Assembly: GCF_004208515.1 (NCBI RefSeq)
Contig: NZ_SGIM01000006.1
Location: forward strand, 145,969-209,968
Direction of reading: 5' to 3'
Source of the DNA: Acinetobacter halotolerans
GTDB taxonomy: Bacteria > Pseudomonadota > Gammaproteobacteria > Pseudomonadales > Moraxellaceae
DNA: 64,000 bases
Shown piece after piece: positions 1-8,731 of the stretch. Both the position numbers and the translations under genes were made by a program. The notes beneath the pieces are model-generated. The model saw nothing but the letters and a program-made list of their open reading frames with translations. It did no database searches and had not been told where the DNA came from. Position 1 is the stretch's first letter. The number at the start of each line of letters is the position of its first letter.

Positions 1-420
1 CCTCTCTTGTCGACCTAAACTAGTTTTATTGTTTAAATTTCTAGATTTACTTAAGGCTTCCTCCTCATCGCTAATTGTCTCTTTCAACCTCTCTCTAATT
101 ATTTCTTTAATTTCTTTTGTAAAAGGTGAAATTAAACTCCAAGCAAAACTATGTATCGTACTAACAAAAAAATTACTATCAAAGTTTATCCGTTCTTTAA
201 TTTCATCACAGGCAGCATTTGTATATGTTATCACTGCAAGCTTTTTATTTTCTCGACTCAGAGACAAAAGAATATTTTCTTTTATCTTCTTGAGTGTTTG
301 ATGCAAAGTATGTGTTTTTCCTGCACCAGCACCTGCATATAAAACGAAACTTTGAGGGGGTGATGAAGATACATAATCAAAAATTAAATCCTCTAAAACC
401 ACAGCATCAACAGACTTCAT
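1..420 (-). CDS. UvrD/Rep-family helicase, N-terminal part (Gabija GajB-like), cut by window edge
   Basis: An open frame of 140 codons starts at an ATG on the minus strand and runs off the left edge. Visible superfamily 1 helicase motifs are a Walker A AGAGAGKT at residues 29-36, a motif Ia-like VITYTNAACDEI at about 63-74, and TIHSF at 88-92. The start codon lies inside the 3' end of the preceding OLD nuclease gene (14-nt overlap), so the two are probably translationally coupled. An OLD-family nuclease followed by a UvrD-like helicase is the gene pair of Gabija and of class 2 OLD systems, which degrade or nick invading phage DNA. The C-terminal motifs are outside the window, so completeness cannot be judged. 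Confidence 0.85.
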   Translation of the reverse strand, partial: MKSVDAVVLEDLIFDYVSSSPPQSFVLYAGAGAGKTHTLHQTLKKIKENILLSLSRENKKLAVITYTNAACDEIKERINFDSNFFVSTIHSFAWSLISPFTKEIKEIIRERLKETISDEEEALSKSRNLNNKTSLGRQER

Positions 421-2641
421 TAATTTCCCCTTTTATCAACTCATCAACACCTATTATTTTATTTTCTAGCCAACTTAGGCCTTCATCAATATATTGCGGT
501 GTTTTTAATTCTTTAGGTTCTAGGCCATAAATTAAATCCATAGCCATATCAACCTTATTACTGTCTAACGCAGAAAAAATATTCTGCCTAAAATGATCAA
601 CGTCTTCACACTCCTCTGCCTTAATCATTTTTAATAGAACCCCAGTTGCCTTTATCCGCTTATCATCCTTATTTATATCTTTTTTAAAGACGGTATTAAT
701 CAAAGGTCTATTTTCAAAATAAACAGACTCTTCAAATGTATAAGGAAATGCTATTTTCTGTTCACCTTTAAAACCAAAAGAGACCTGAGTTTGGTAACTA
801 ACTCTTATATTTCCATTAGCTTTCTCCTCATACCCCAGCTTTAATAGATCATCAACTTGATCTTTCATAGGGAACCATTTTATTAGTGTATCATTATTCG
901 TTAATTGACCTTTATTAAGAAGAGGAATGCATTTCTCATACTTTACTTTTTCAGTATTATCTTTATTCATCTTAATATTCCCCTCTTCGTCCATTTGGAT
1001 TGTTTTTATAACTGAGTCTAAATCAGTAATAATCAAACAGGGTAAGTCAAGTTTTTCAATCAAACTTTGCAATCTATGAGCGTGTGCTCCACCGACAGAA
1101 AGGATTGAGATATAACTACTATTAAGTTTAGGAAAATGATTTTTAATAAAATGAGGTACTAACAACCTTTCTGCATCACCTTCAACCAGAATAATTCCAT
1201 TCGCAAAAAATAAATCACAGTGAGTAGTTTTAATATAACGAGTAACAAATTTCTCGTTTTGTGATGCATTTTCATCAAAAGTTTTAGAAAGATCTACTAC
1301 CTCTGCATGTGGTATCAAGTCACTATTTTTTCTTTTAAAGTAACGTAGATTTGAAAAGTCTAGTTCCCGTGCCAAATAGCTTGAATGAGTACTTACCAAT
1401 AATTGTGTTCTACAATGACTAGGTTGACCATGACACAAGGTTTCATATGCTTTCTTTATAAAAACTTGCTGTACCTGTGCATGTAAATGAGCTTCAGGTT
1501 CTTCAATAAGAACTAGATGTAAAGGTTCTATGGGTTCTTGATCTAATCTATTACTTCTTAACCAAGACTCACGAAAATCTATTAATGTTAAAGTGATAGA
1601 AATTAACCGACGAAAACCTAATCCATTTAACCCTTCGGGGATTTTAATTTCCTCTTCACCATCATCATTATTGATCTTAAAGCGTATTGCACTTTCATGA
1701 CCTAATGTTTCTATTTGGTCAATCTTACTGGAAATACTTATATTAGGATCATTTTTACTTCCAGGATATCCTAAGTCTCTTATTTCACTTAATATTTCTG
1801 AGAAAGTTTCCGTTAGAGTCGTATCAAAAGCACTTTTAGAGTCGTTAACTGCTCTAATTGCTACTAAATCATTAGCTGTTTTCCTACGATCATCATTATC
1901 AAAATGTGATTTATAAAAACTTTGGATAATTGTCGATAATAAATTTTTTGCACCATTACTATTAAAAAAACCTGCATCTTCACCAATGACGTCTATTTTT
2001 ATTAGGCCTTTCAGAGGCTCACTAGTATCCAATATAAGCTCTTCTGTTTCTTTAACATATGGATCAATAACATATGATTTTATCTTAAAATATTTATCTA
2101 GATGGCGACTTAAAAACTCTTGTATATTTTCATTAGGCCAAAGATTACTAAGTTCAATTTGTCCATTCTCCGACATAACTCTCTTATTCTCATGGCATAA
2201 TTCAACAAAATCATTTCGCAATTCTTCTATATTTTTAGGCTCTAACCTTAATCTCAAGCCAATGAGCCCCCCATCCCAATCCAAAGAAGGTAAAAACTCT
2301 ATTACATGATGAATTTCAGAAGATTCCACATTTATGATGAGGTCTAAAGTAGGACACAAATTTTTCCACTCTTGTAATTCTTCCTCTGCATTCATTATAA
2401 CTGTTTCATTAAGCCAAAATTGAGCCCTCTTATTCAATTGCCCCCAATTATCAAATGTAAAATCTGTGTATTTAAAACCTTCATTTGAAGATTCATGTTT
2501 TAGAAATAATTTTAAAACTTTCATCGCAGAGGTTTTTCCACTGTTATTTGCACCAACAAGAATCGTTTGATCTGATGAAAAACTCAGTGAACAGTTTTTT
2601 AGTTTTCGGAAATTTTTTATGTCAGCTTTTACTAATCTCAT
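407..2641 (-). CDS. OLD-family ATP-dependent endonuclease (Gabija GajA-like)
   Basis: The 744-residue protein has an SMC/ABC-like ATPase followed by a TOPRIM nuclease. Walker A is GANNSGKT at residues 30-37, the signature-like segment GLNGLGFRRL at 337-346, Walker B LVLIEEPEAHLH at 376-387, and the H-loop STHSS at 417-421. The TOPRIM domain shows VEGDAE at 486-491 and the acidic DLDS at 540-543. The family uses ATP state to control a metal-dependent nicking nuclease. The partner helicase overlaps its stop. It is longer than the roughly 580-residue founding GajA, with extra sequence in the C-terminal part, so it may be a Gabija variant or another class 2 OLD system. Codon use is very AT-rich, suggesting horizontal transfer. 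Confidence 0.88.
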   Translation of the reverse strand: MRLVKADIKNFRKLKNCSLSFSSDQTILVGANNSGKTSAMKVLKLFLKHESSNEGFKYTDFTFDNWGQLNKRAQFWLNETVIMNAEEELQEWKNLCPTLDLIINVESSEIHHVIEFLPSLDWDGGLIGLRLRLEPKNIEELRNDFVELCHENKRVMSENGQIELSNLWPNENIQEFLSRHLDKYFKIKSYVIDPYVKETEELILDTSEPLKGLIKIDVIGEDAGFFNSNGAKNLLSTIIQSFYKSHFDNDDRRKTANDLVAIRAVNDSKSAFDTTLTETFSEILSEIRDLGYPGSKNDPNISISSKIDQIETLGHESAIRFKINNDDGEEEIKIPEGLNGLGFRRLISITLTLIDFRESWLRSNRLDQEPIEPLHLVLIEEPEAHLHAQVQQVFIKKAYETLCHGQPSHCRTQLLVSTHSSYLARELDFSNLRYFKRKNSDLIPHAEVVDLSKTFDENASQNEKFVTRYIKTTHCDLFFANGIILVEGDAERLLVPHFIKNHFPKLNSSYISILSVGGAHAHRLQSLIEKLDLPCLIITDLDSVIKTIQMDEEGNIKMNKDNTEKVKYEKCIPLLNKGQLTNNDTLIKWFPMKDQVDDLLKLGYEEKANGNIRVSYQTQVSFGFKGEQKIAFPYTFEESVYFENRPLINTVFKKDINKDDKRIKATGVLLKMIKAEECEDVDHFRQNIFSALDSNKVDMAMDLIYGLEPKELKTPQYIDEGLSWLENKIIGVDELIKGEINEVC

Positions 2642-2844
2642 TTTTACCCCTAATTATTTTATAAAACATAATCTTAACATTACGAAATTATTTTGAAATC
2701 TTCTATAGTTTTGTAAATAAAATTCAACATATTACACAAAATACCGAAAAAACAATAAGTTAAATATAAATCAAACTTAATATCCTCTCTCAACTTGTAT
2801 ATAAATAAACCTATATAGACATATTTCTATGTAAGGCATTTTTT

Positions 2845-3069
2845 ATGAGAACACCTGGTGAAGTCAAAGAAACTTTACAAATCAGAGGATTATCAATTGC
2901 TGAATGGGCTAGAGAGAATGGTTTCTCTCCAAAGCAGGTATATCAAGTTCTAAATGCCAAGCATAAGCCTACCCGAGGTAAAAGCCATCAAATCACAGTC
3001 AAACTTGGTCTAAAGGATGGAATTATAGAACCTGATTTTACTTTCGAAAAAATTAAGGAGACGCTGTGA
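2845..3069 (+). CDS. small HTH DNA-binding protein, BcepMu gp16 family-like
   Basis: This 74-residue protein has the layout of the phage-associated BcepMu gp16 family. A short helix is followed by a helix-turn-helix around residues 15-40 (SIAEWARENGFSPKQVYQVL), then a basic stretch with RGKSHQITVKLGLKDG. Such proteins are found in Mu-like phages and islands and are thought to bind DNA as regulators. It is divergent from the OLD nuclease gene, with about 200 bp of AT-rich DNA between them that must hold both promoters. Control of the defence genes is therefore plausible but unproven. A hairpin lies 26 nt after the stop. Confidence 0.7.
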   Translation: MRTPGEVKETLQIRGLSIAEWARENGFSPKQVYQVLNAKHKPTRGKSHQITVKLGLKDGIIEPDFTFEKIKETL

Positions 3070-3095
3070 CAAGAATTTCATAAAGCACAAATAGA

Positions 3096-3117
3096 AACGG
3101 ATCCTTTCGGATCCGTT
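3096..3117 (+). terminator. hairpin after the HTH gene, possible weak terminator
   Basis: A perfect 9-bp stem AACGGATCC / GGATCCGTT surrounds a TTTC loop. The sequence after it is not a clear T-run, so termination may be weak or the hairpin may only protect the mRNA end. The rest of the 330-nt stretch up to the next gene is AT-rich and shows nothing else I can support. Confidence 0.5.
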
Positions 3118-3399
3118 GGTTCTATACAATATACATTGGGATAACAATAATATTGGTTAGGCTTTGACCATTAAGATAAAAATTAAGTTATTTCAATCCA
3201 TTAGAATCATAATTTAAAATTTAAACTATTTAGCATACTTACAAACATGATGTAAAAATCACTTAGACTAGAATTTTTACGACATAAAATGACGCATCTC
3301 TAACTTTTTCTATCCCATAAATAAAACTAATGACTTAAATTAAATGACAAGGAATTAACCTACTTAATTTATAAATATATTATCTATTTGAGGAAAACC

Positions 3400-4092
3400 A
3401 TGCAAGAAATAAAGCCCCTTTTAGTACAGTTAAATCAACTTGAACCCTTGCCAGCAAAGAACAGAGAAACGTATTTAGAAAGCCTTACCAGACGAGGCTA
3501 TAAATACATGACTGCTATTACAGGCATTTTATTTTTAATATTAGTTATACTGGCTGTATGGCATAAGGCATCTCCCTTTACGGATCAAGGAAGAGAAATT
3601 GCTATATGGTTTGCTTTGTTAACTATGTTTATACCAACGATGTATATCATTATCGATATATGCGTTGGCTTAGTATCAATATTCAAATTTAAATCGCGAA
3701 GTTTTGATTGGTTGATACTTGAAATTGAACATGATAAAAAAGCAATTGAATCATTAACCAAGTATAAAAAAGAAACTCTTTTAGAAGTGCAAGATTGGCT
3801 TCAGTTAAAATGCTCCCGACTCAGTAATAGAATTTCTACATTTATTGGAAACTCGGACAAATATGCTGTGTTTTCATTAATAGGGTTAGGTTGGTCTGTA
3901 TGGAAAGAATTTTCAAAAACACCATCTGTTTCATTTTCATTAACTAATGGGGACATAGTCCAAACCTTGCTGCTGTATGGCACAGCTTTTCTAACAGGAA
4001 TTGCTTTAGGTGCAATGATTGTCAACTATCAAATCCAACGCTACAAATACCAATTAGAACTTATTGAATTTGCATTAAAGCAAAAAAATTAA
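3400..4092 (+). CDS. multi-pass membrane protein of unknown function
   Basis: I chose the ATG at 3400 because GAGG lies 6 nt upstream; an in-frame TTG at 3388 is less likely. The 230-residue protein has hydrophobic segments at about residues 37-55 and 67-95, a soluble charged middle (about 98-145), and two more hydrophobic segments near 150-165 and 190-212. No enzymatic motif is visible. It stands alone between the Gabija-like locus and the ABC operon, followed by a strong terminator, and shares the AT-rich composition of the left end. A role in defence is possible only by association. I do not recognise the family. Confidence 0.7.
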   Translation: MQEIKPLLVQLNQLEPLPAKNRETYLESLTRRGYKYMTAITGILFLILVILAVWHKASPFTDQGREIAIWFALLTMFIPTMYIIIDICVGLVSIFKFKSRSFDWLILEIEHDKKAIESLTKYKKETLLEVQDWLQLKCSRLSNRISTFIGNSDKYAVFSLIGLGWSVWKEFSKTPSVSFSLTNGDIVQTLLLYGTAFLTGIALGAMIVNYQIQRYKYQLELIEFALKQKN

Positions 4093-4130
4093 AATGACAA
4101 TTTATGTGTCGAGTAACGAATATTTATTAT

Positions 4131-4161
4131 AAAAAATAGAGCCATCAGGCTCTATTTTTTT
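4131..4161 (+). terminator. strong intrinsic terminator
   Basis: The stem AAAATAGAGCC / GGCTCTATTTT around an ATCA loop is followed by a T-run. It is A-rich on one side and T-rich on the other, so it can act in both directions and also serve the converging ABC operon. Confidence 0.8.
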
Positions 4162-4230
4162 ACGTCAACAATCGGATTCAGAGTTTGCAAGTTCACGACA
4201 TGACCTACTACACCATCTATCCACAAATCA

Positions 4231-5574
4231 TCAATTGTAGATACTTCTTATCCCCAACCCTGCGATCAACCAACAAAGGATTAACATAATCCAAGTATGC
4301 ATATGGATTGATCCCGCATCATGCGACTCAGGTTTAAACACAGGTCGTGCATCAAACTCAGCAGAATTAAATTCCAAATCATTGAACAAATATGGGTAGT
4401 AATATGTTCGAATCTGTTTATGGTAATTCGTAATCTGATCCTGATAGTGCAATTGCGCAGGTAGATCGGTATTTGCAAATTGATGTAAGGCAACTTGCGC
4501 ACCTACACCCGGCAAGAACCATCCGATACGATCAGTCCATGCCTGACGTTTCAACAATCCTTCACGATATTGCTGTGCTTGGCCAGCCACACTCTCGTCC
4601 CCTACTTGATGAAAGGCAAAATACCATTTCCATTGAAAGCCTTTTGCCAAAGGCGCAGTATCTTTCCACTCAGGGTGACTCGCGAAAAAACGTTGCATGG
4701 TTTGTTCTCGTGGAACTTCCCAAGCGCCATGCACGATCTGACGTTGTGCTAGCATTAAATCTACCCCTTGATGGACAGGAATAGTACGAACCAAAGCAAC
4801 ATTCGCTAATGTTGGGAGCACTAAAGTCAACATCACCCAAGCTCCCATCAATGCAGTAGCATTGGTTACTGAGCGCCAACCACGTGTAGCAACAAGTAGC
4901 GCAAGTCCAACCCAAAAAGCCAAATAACTTGCCGCGATGAATACAACCATACCCACCGTCGCCCATGCAGTACCCGCGACAACTGCACCAATTAACACAG
5001 GAACAACCAAGCAAGTTAAAAGCAGGCCATATCGCAATGCAACACGACGTCGCCAAATACGTGTTCCATCAGGTAGTGAAAGCAATAAACCTAAGCGACC
5101 AGACTGACGCTCTACAGAGATCAAATCATGTAACAGTGCGATCACAAATAAAGGAACCAGATAAATCAGTACAAATGCAAAATCAAATCGACCCGATAAT
5201 GCCAATTCAGGATTGAATACTTCTCCTTCATATAATTGTGCCTGTAAACCCAAAGCCCGCACTCGCAACACATAAGGCGCTGCATCGCGTAATCCCAACG
5301 CTAAAAAAGCAGCATCAGACGGTGCATCCCAAGTATTATGAAAAGTATAATACGCTGGATAACCAACATCCCCTGCATCGGCATATTGATCTGCTATGGC
5401 AGCTACATCCTGTTCATGAATAGAAGCTAAATGTTCAATTGTCTGATGTTGCCGTTCAACTTCTTTTAAGCCAGACCATACCGACATGGTTGTCAGAGCC
5501 AATAGTAAGAGAATGGCCACGATAGAGAGAGTTGATCGTTGAAACAAACGCCATTCATGTATTAACCATTTCAT
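4231..5574 (-). CDS. ABC transporter permease, DUF3526 family (second permease)
   Basis: The 447-residue membrane protein has an N-terminal membrane segment (about residues 14-34), a large extracytoplasmic loop, a cluster of membrane segments around residues 130-260, a second loop, and a final C-terminal segment. This is the DUF3526 layout, related to ABC-2 type permeases. Its ATG overlaps the stop of the neighbouring permease gene (ATGA), so it is the last gene of a three-gene, translationally coupled operon. The two permeases presumably form a heterodimer around the ATPase. The substrate is unknown. Decayed receptor DNA upstream suggests an original link to outer-membrane uptake or metal handling. 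Confidence 0.8.
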   Translation of the reverse strand: MKWLIHEWRLFQRSTLSIVAILLLLALTTMSVWSGLKEVERQHQTIEHLASIHEQDVAAIADQYADAGDVGYPAYYTFHNTWDAPSDAAFLALGLRDAAPYVLRVRALGLQAQLYEGEVFNPELALSGRFDFAFVLIYLVPLFVIALLHDLISVERQSGRLGLLLSLPDGTRIWRRRVALRYGLLLTCLVVPVLIGAVVAGTAWATVGMVVFIAASYLAFWVGLALLVATRGWRSVTNATALMGAWVMLTLVLPTLANVALVRTIPVHQGVDLMLAQRQIVHGAWEVPREQTMQRFFASHPEWKDTAPLAKGFQWKWYFAFHQVGDESVAGQAQQYREGLLKRQAWTDRIGWFLPGVGAQVALHQFANTDLPAQLHYQDQITNYHKQIRTYYYPYLFNDLEFNSAEFDARPVFKPESHDAGSIHMHTWIMLILCWLIAGLGIRSIYN

Positions 5575-7001
5575 CGTACAATTCTCCCGAGTCGGCTAGC
5601 TTGGAACCATGTGGCAATAGCGAGAGCGACTAACCACAACAATAAAATACTGCCAGCAGGTACAATTTGTTGCCCAGTTTCAGAGACTGTTCTAGGTTTA
5701 AACTCAAATGTTGGGAAAGACTGCCAATGCTTGTGGTCAATACGATTTTCCTTATTTTTATCAGTATCATCCGCATAAGTTAACGCTTCTGCTTGAAGCC
5801 GATTCAATCCTTGAATCAAGTCGTAACGATAATGCTCTCCTTGCTCTAAGAAACGACGGAAATTATCTAAATCTGTGCCTGAGGCTGTCATCGAAAGACG
5901 TCGTAATGCCAATGTTGGGCTGAGCCATCCAAACTGATCAACGATTTGGTTTTGTTGTGCTTGCAAGTCAAGCGTTGCTGTTGCATAGCGGTTAAACAAT
6001 TCTGTAGATTGACGTTCACCCTCCATGCCGACTAAGCCTTTAAAATTGACTGGCAAATCCTCAATACGTGTAACACCATATTCTTTTAACACTTTATCTC
6101 GGAACTCAGTAAACTTCGGATCATCTGGATTATGCGCATCGCCTAATGCTCGATATTCACGTTGTGCATTAATTTCATTTTCCATACGGGTTGGAAGCTC
6201 GATGGTTGTATTGACAACATCTGGTATCCAGCGTGGTAATAAAATGACCATTACAGCCCAAACCGCTAACATCGCTAAAAGCACATCACGGGTACGTGCA
6301 AATAAGCTAGACATCAATACAACAGCAAAAGTCCATATGAGTAACCAGAGGATATAACCTGCCGAAAGCCACAAAACGAATGACCATAATGTCTGCCCAC
6401 TCATCGCCATCCAGCCTAACGCTAAAAGTGCAGGTAAAATGATCAATCCAGCAAAACCAGTAAGTGCCAGCAACTTACCCATAACCAGTTGCCGACCGCT
6501 CACCCCTTGTGCCAATAAAACCCGCAAGGTACCCGATTCACGTTCACGTACAACCCCTGAATGGCCAACAAAAATTAATAGCAGTGGTGCCAACACTTGT
6601 AGAACAAAAGCGGGAGTCAACTGACCAAAACGTAATAACAAAGAGGATTGACGTACATCACCAAAGTTTGCACTATTCTGCCGATGCCCTTCTAAAAACA
6701 ACGTATTACCGGTATAAGCATCAATACCTGTATCAAACGCGGCCAATGGGTTGAGTGGTCGAAATACGAAATGTCCATAATGAACCATTCGGTGTGGATG
6801 GCGATCGGGTTGGGCTTCAAATTCATGATTAACCTGCGCCTGATAATGCGCTCGCTCAGCATTGGTTTGATTTTGATGTTCCCAAGCATTAAATGTTGCG
6901 ACTAACATTAAGACCAAGAGTAATAACAAACCAAAAACAGCAACTCGGTTTCGAAACAAATAGCGCCATTCTTCGCGGGCGATTCGCTTCACAACACTCA
7001 T
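5571..7001 (-). CDS. ABC transporter permease, DUF3526 family (first permease)
   Basis: This 476-residue protein has the same layout as its neighbour: an N-terminal membrane anchor (about 20-40), a periplasmic loop, a group of membrane helices about residues 130-255, a long loop, and a last helix near residues 447-465. The motif VRERESGTLRVLLAQGVS preceding the helix group is typical of ABC-2-like permeases. It overlaps the genes on both sides by 4 nt, which indicates coupled translation and a fixed subunit ratio. No binding protein gene is present, which fits an exporter or membrane-integrity function rather than a classical importer. Confidence 0.82.
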   Translation of the reverse strand: MSVVKRIAREEWRYLFRNRVAVFGLLLLLVLMLVATFNAWEHQNQTNAERAHYQAQVNHEFEAQPDRHPHRMVHYGHFVFRPLNPLAAFDTGIDAYTGNTLFLEGHRQNSANFGDVRQSSLLLRFGQLTPAFVLQVLAPLLLIFVGHSGVVRERESGTLRVLLAQGVSGRQLVMGKLLALTGFAGLIILPALLALGWMAMSGQTLWSFVLWLSAGYILWLLIWTFAVVLMSSLFARTRDVLLAMLAVWAVMVILLPRWIPDVVNTTIELPTRMENEINAQREYRALGDAHNPDDPKFTEFRDKVLKEYGVTRIEDLPVNFKGLVGMEGERQSTELFNRYATATLDLQAQQNQIVDQFGWLSPTLALRRLSMTASGTDLDNFRRFLEQGEHYRYDLIQGLNRLQAEALTYADDTDKNKENRIDHKHWQSFPTFEFKPRTVSETGQQIVPAGSILLLWLVALAIATWFQASRLGRIVR

Positions 7002-7759
7002 AGCTCATATCCGGCATAACGACGATGCAAGGCACGTACATCAAAGCGATCAACACCCGTTGCAGCTACCTCTTCAACCAAACGCCCGGCATCCAAGAAG
7101 CCAATACGATCCGCAACATCAGCCGCACTGAGCAAGTCGTGCGTGACCATTAAAATAGCAACGCCTTGTTCCCGTAACACACCTAATAATCGGTTAAATT
7201 CAGTCGTTGCCTGCGGATCAAGTCCAGAAGTCGGCTCATCCAACAGCAATGCTGGTACTTTACGAGCTAGAGCCAAAGCAATCGCAACTTTTTGACGCAT
7301 CCCTTTAGAAAATCCACCGACACGGCGATCAAAAGCGTCTTGAGCCAACCCTGCCGCCGCCAATGCTTGGTCAATACTGTCCTGACTTACATTTTGATCC
7401 GCTAAGTCGAGTAAGTAAGCGACATTCTCTCGAGCACTCAAATGTTCATAAAGCGCAACATTTTCTGGAATATAAGCAATATTGCGTCGAGCTTCAGCAG
7501 CTTGTGTAATCGGATCAACCCCCTGTACACGTACTCGCCCCGCTTGAGGTGCTAAGAAACCAAGAAAGAGGCTTAGTGTTGTGGTCTTACCAGCACCATT
7601 GGCACCAAGCAATGCATAAATTTCACCACAACGGATATGTAAATCTAGTTGTTGCAGAATCGTTTTGTTGCCATAACCAGCAACGACCGTACTGGCCTCT
7701 AACACATAATCACTGGAATCAATGACAGTAGAAGGTAGCTTTAGTTTGTTTATACTCAC
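6998..7759 (-). CDS. ABC transporter ATP-binding protein
   Basis: The nucleotide-binding subunit for the two DUF3526 permeases, 253 residues. Motifs are Walker A GANGAGKT at 52-59, the signature region GGFSKGMRQ at 148-156, Walker B LLLDEP at 171-176 and an H-loop THDLL near 207. It is the first gene of the operon. Its C-terminus is short and lacks any fused domain. The DNA upstream holds a broken TonB-receptor gene on the same strand, so an older operon probably began with that receptor and transcription here must now start in or after the remnant. Confidence 0.9.
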   Translation of the reverse strand: MSINKLKLPSTVIDSSDYVLEASTVVAGYGNKTILQQLDLHIRCGEIYALLGANGAGKTTTLSLFLGFLAPQAGRVRVQGVDPITQAAEARRNIAYIPENVALYEHLSARENVAYLLDLADQNVSQDSIDQALAAAGLAQDAFDRRVGGFSKGMRQKVAIALALARKVPALLLDEPTSGLDPQATTEFNRLLGVLREQGVAILMVTHDLLSAADVADRIGFLDAGRLVEEVAATGVDRFDVRALHRRYAGYEL

Positions 7760-7859
7760 TCGAAACCCTTTTATTCAATCAAAAGTGTGAAGCTCACACT
7801 GGATAGCTACTAACGAACGAATGGCATACTGTTTGTACTTTAGCGATCATAACCGATCA

Positions 7860-8194
7860 CTATGCTTGTAATGCCGATATAATTCGCGACAAGTATTGAT
7901 AAATATCTTTGTAATCAATACTTAGTTTTTCAAACTTATATTTCAGACCCAATTCAAAACCCCTAGCCTCCCCAAGAAAGACGTACGCATCTCTTCTTGC
8001 TGTTGTGGCATAGATTTCATCTGTTAAGTTTTTCAGCAAAAATGAAAATATGGCATGCCTTGATCGTCATGCTTACCATCATCTTTTGAATGTTCAATCG
8101 AGAGAGAAGTCAATAATTCATCATTGATTTTATAAAGAAGTGAAGCACTTAAAGCATCTAATTCTCTTTTTCCACCATCAAAATCCGAACCAAT
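7860..8194 (-). pseudogene. decayed TonB-dependent receptor remnant
   Basis: On the minus strand two frames carry recognisable receptor sequence. From 8194 down to 8033 one frame reads FDGGKRELDALSASLLYKIN and then an EHSKDDGKHDDQGMPYFHF-like segment, before a stop. From 8039 down to 7860 the next frame reads NLTDEIYATTARRDAYVFLG and RGFELGLKYKF, the signature C-terminal barrel end of siderophore-type receptors. It then continues about 25 residues past the expected terminal Phe. The plug, most of the barrel and the signal peptide are gone. The remnant therefore has a large internal deletion plus a frameshift. It precedes the ABC operon in the same orientation. Confidence 0.72.
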
Positions 8195-8348
8195 TTATCT
8201 TGTAATTGCATTCACTCTGATGGCTATAGAACGTTAACCACGGGAAAACTCACCAAGCCAAAATGAAATGTTATAACATTTCAACATAAAAGTGTATTTA
8301 TAACATAACATTTACTGCACTTAAATAAATTTAAGTCAAAACTTAGGT

Positions 8349-8520
8349 TTAAGATTCGTCTAATTCAGTAATTTTGAATACAGACGCACATGCACGGATT
8401 TCATGGATGTAATTTCCACCATTGTCTAGGATATGTAAGCGAATGCTTCGGACACTCCACTCACTTTCGCCCAAGTGCATTAACCCTAAAGCTCAAGTAT
8501 TCCGATAAGTTACCCTGACC
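8349..8520 (-). pseudogene. short two-frame coding remnant of unknown protein
   Basis: One minus-strand frame reads GNLSEYLSFRVNALG. After a shift, another reads GESEWSVRSIRLHILDNGG followed by a further 24 residues to a stop at 8349. Both pieces have protein-like composition and join smoothly across the shift, so this looks like the 3' end of a degraded gene. I do not recognise the family. The rest of 8195-8731 shows no gene. Confidence 0.35.
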
Positions 8521-8731
8521 AAGACTTAAAAAAGTGATATGAGTCACGTATTCTGAAACATTAAATACACAAAAATACTATCCAAATTAAAGTAAAATTC
8601 ACAAAATTGTCTCCAACTTCAATTAAAGCACTCGCCTATCCTGATGTGTCTTTAATACGCCAATCCTCATTTAAATCTTTTCTCTCTATATCAAACATAT
8701 AGGGAGTCATTTAATTTTTAAGGTAAATTGA

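Noticed and set aside
29..530. Plus-strand open frames at the left edge
   Set aside because: They are shadows of the helicase and nuclease genes on the minus strand, which carry clear motifs.
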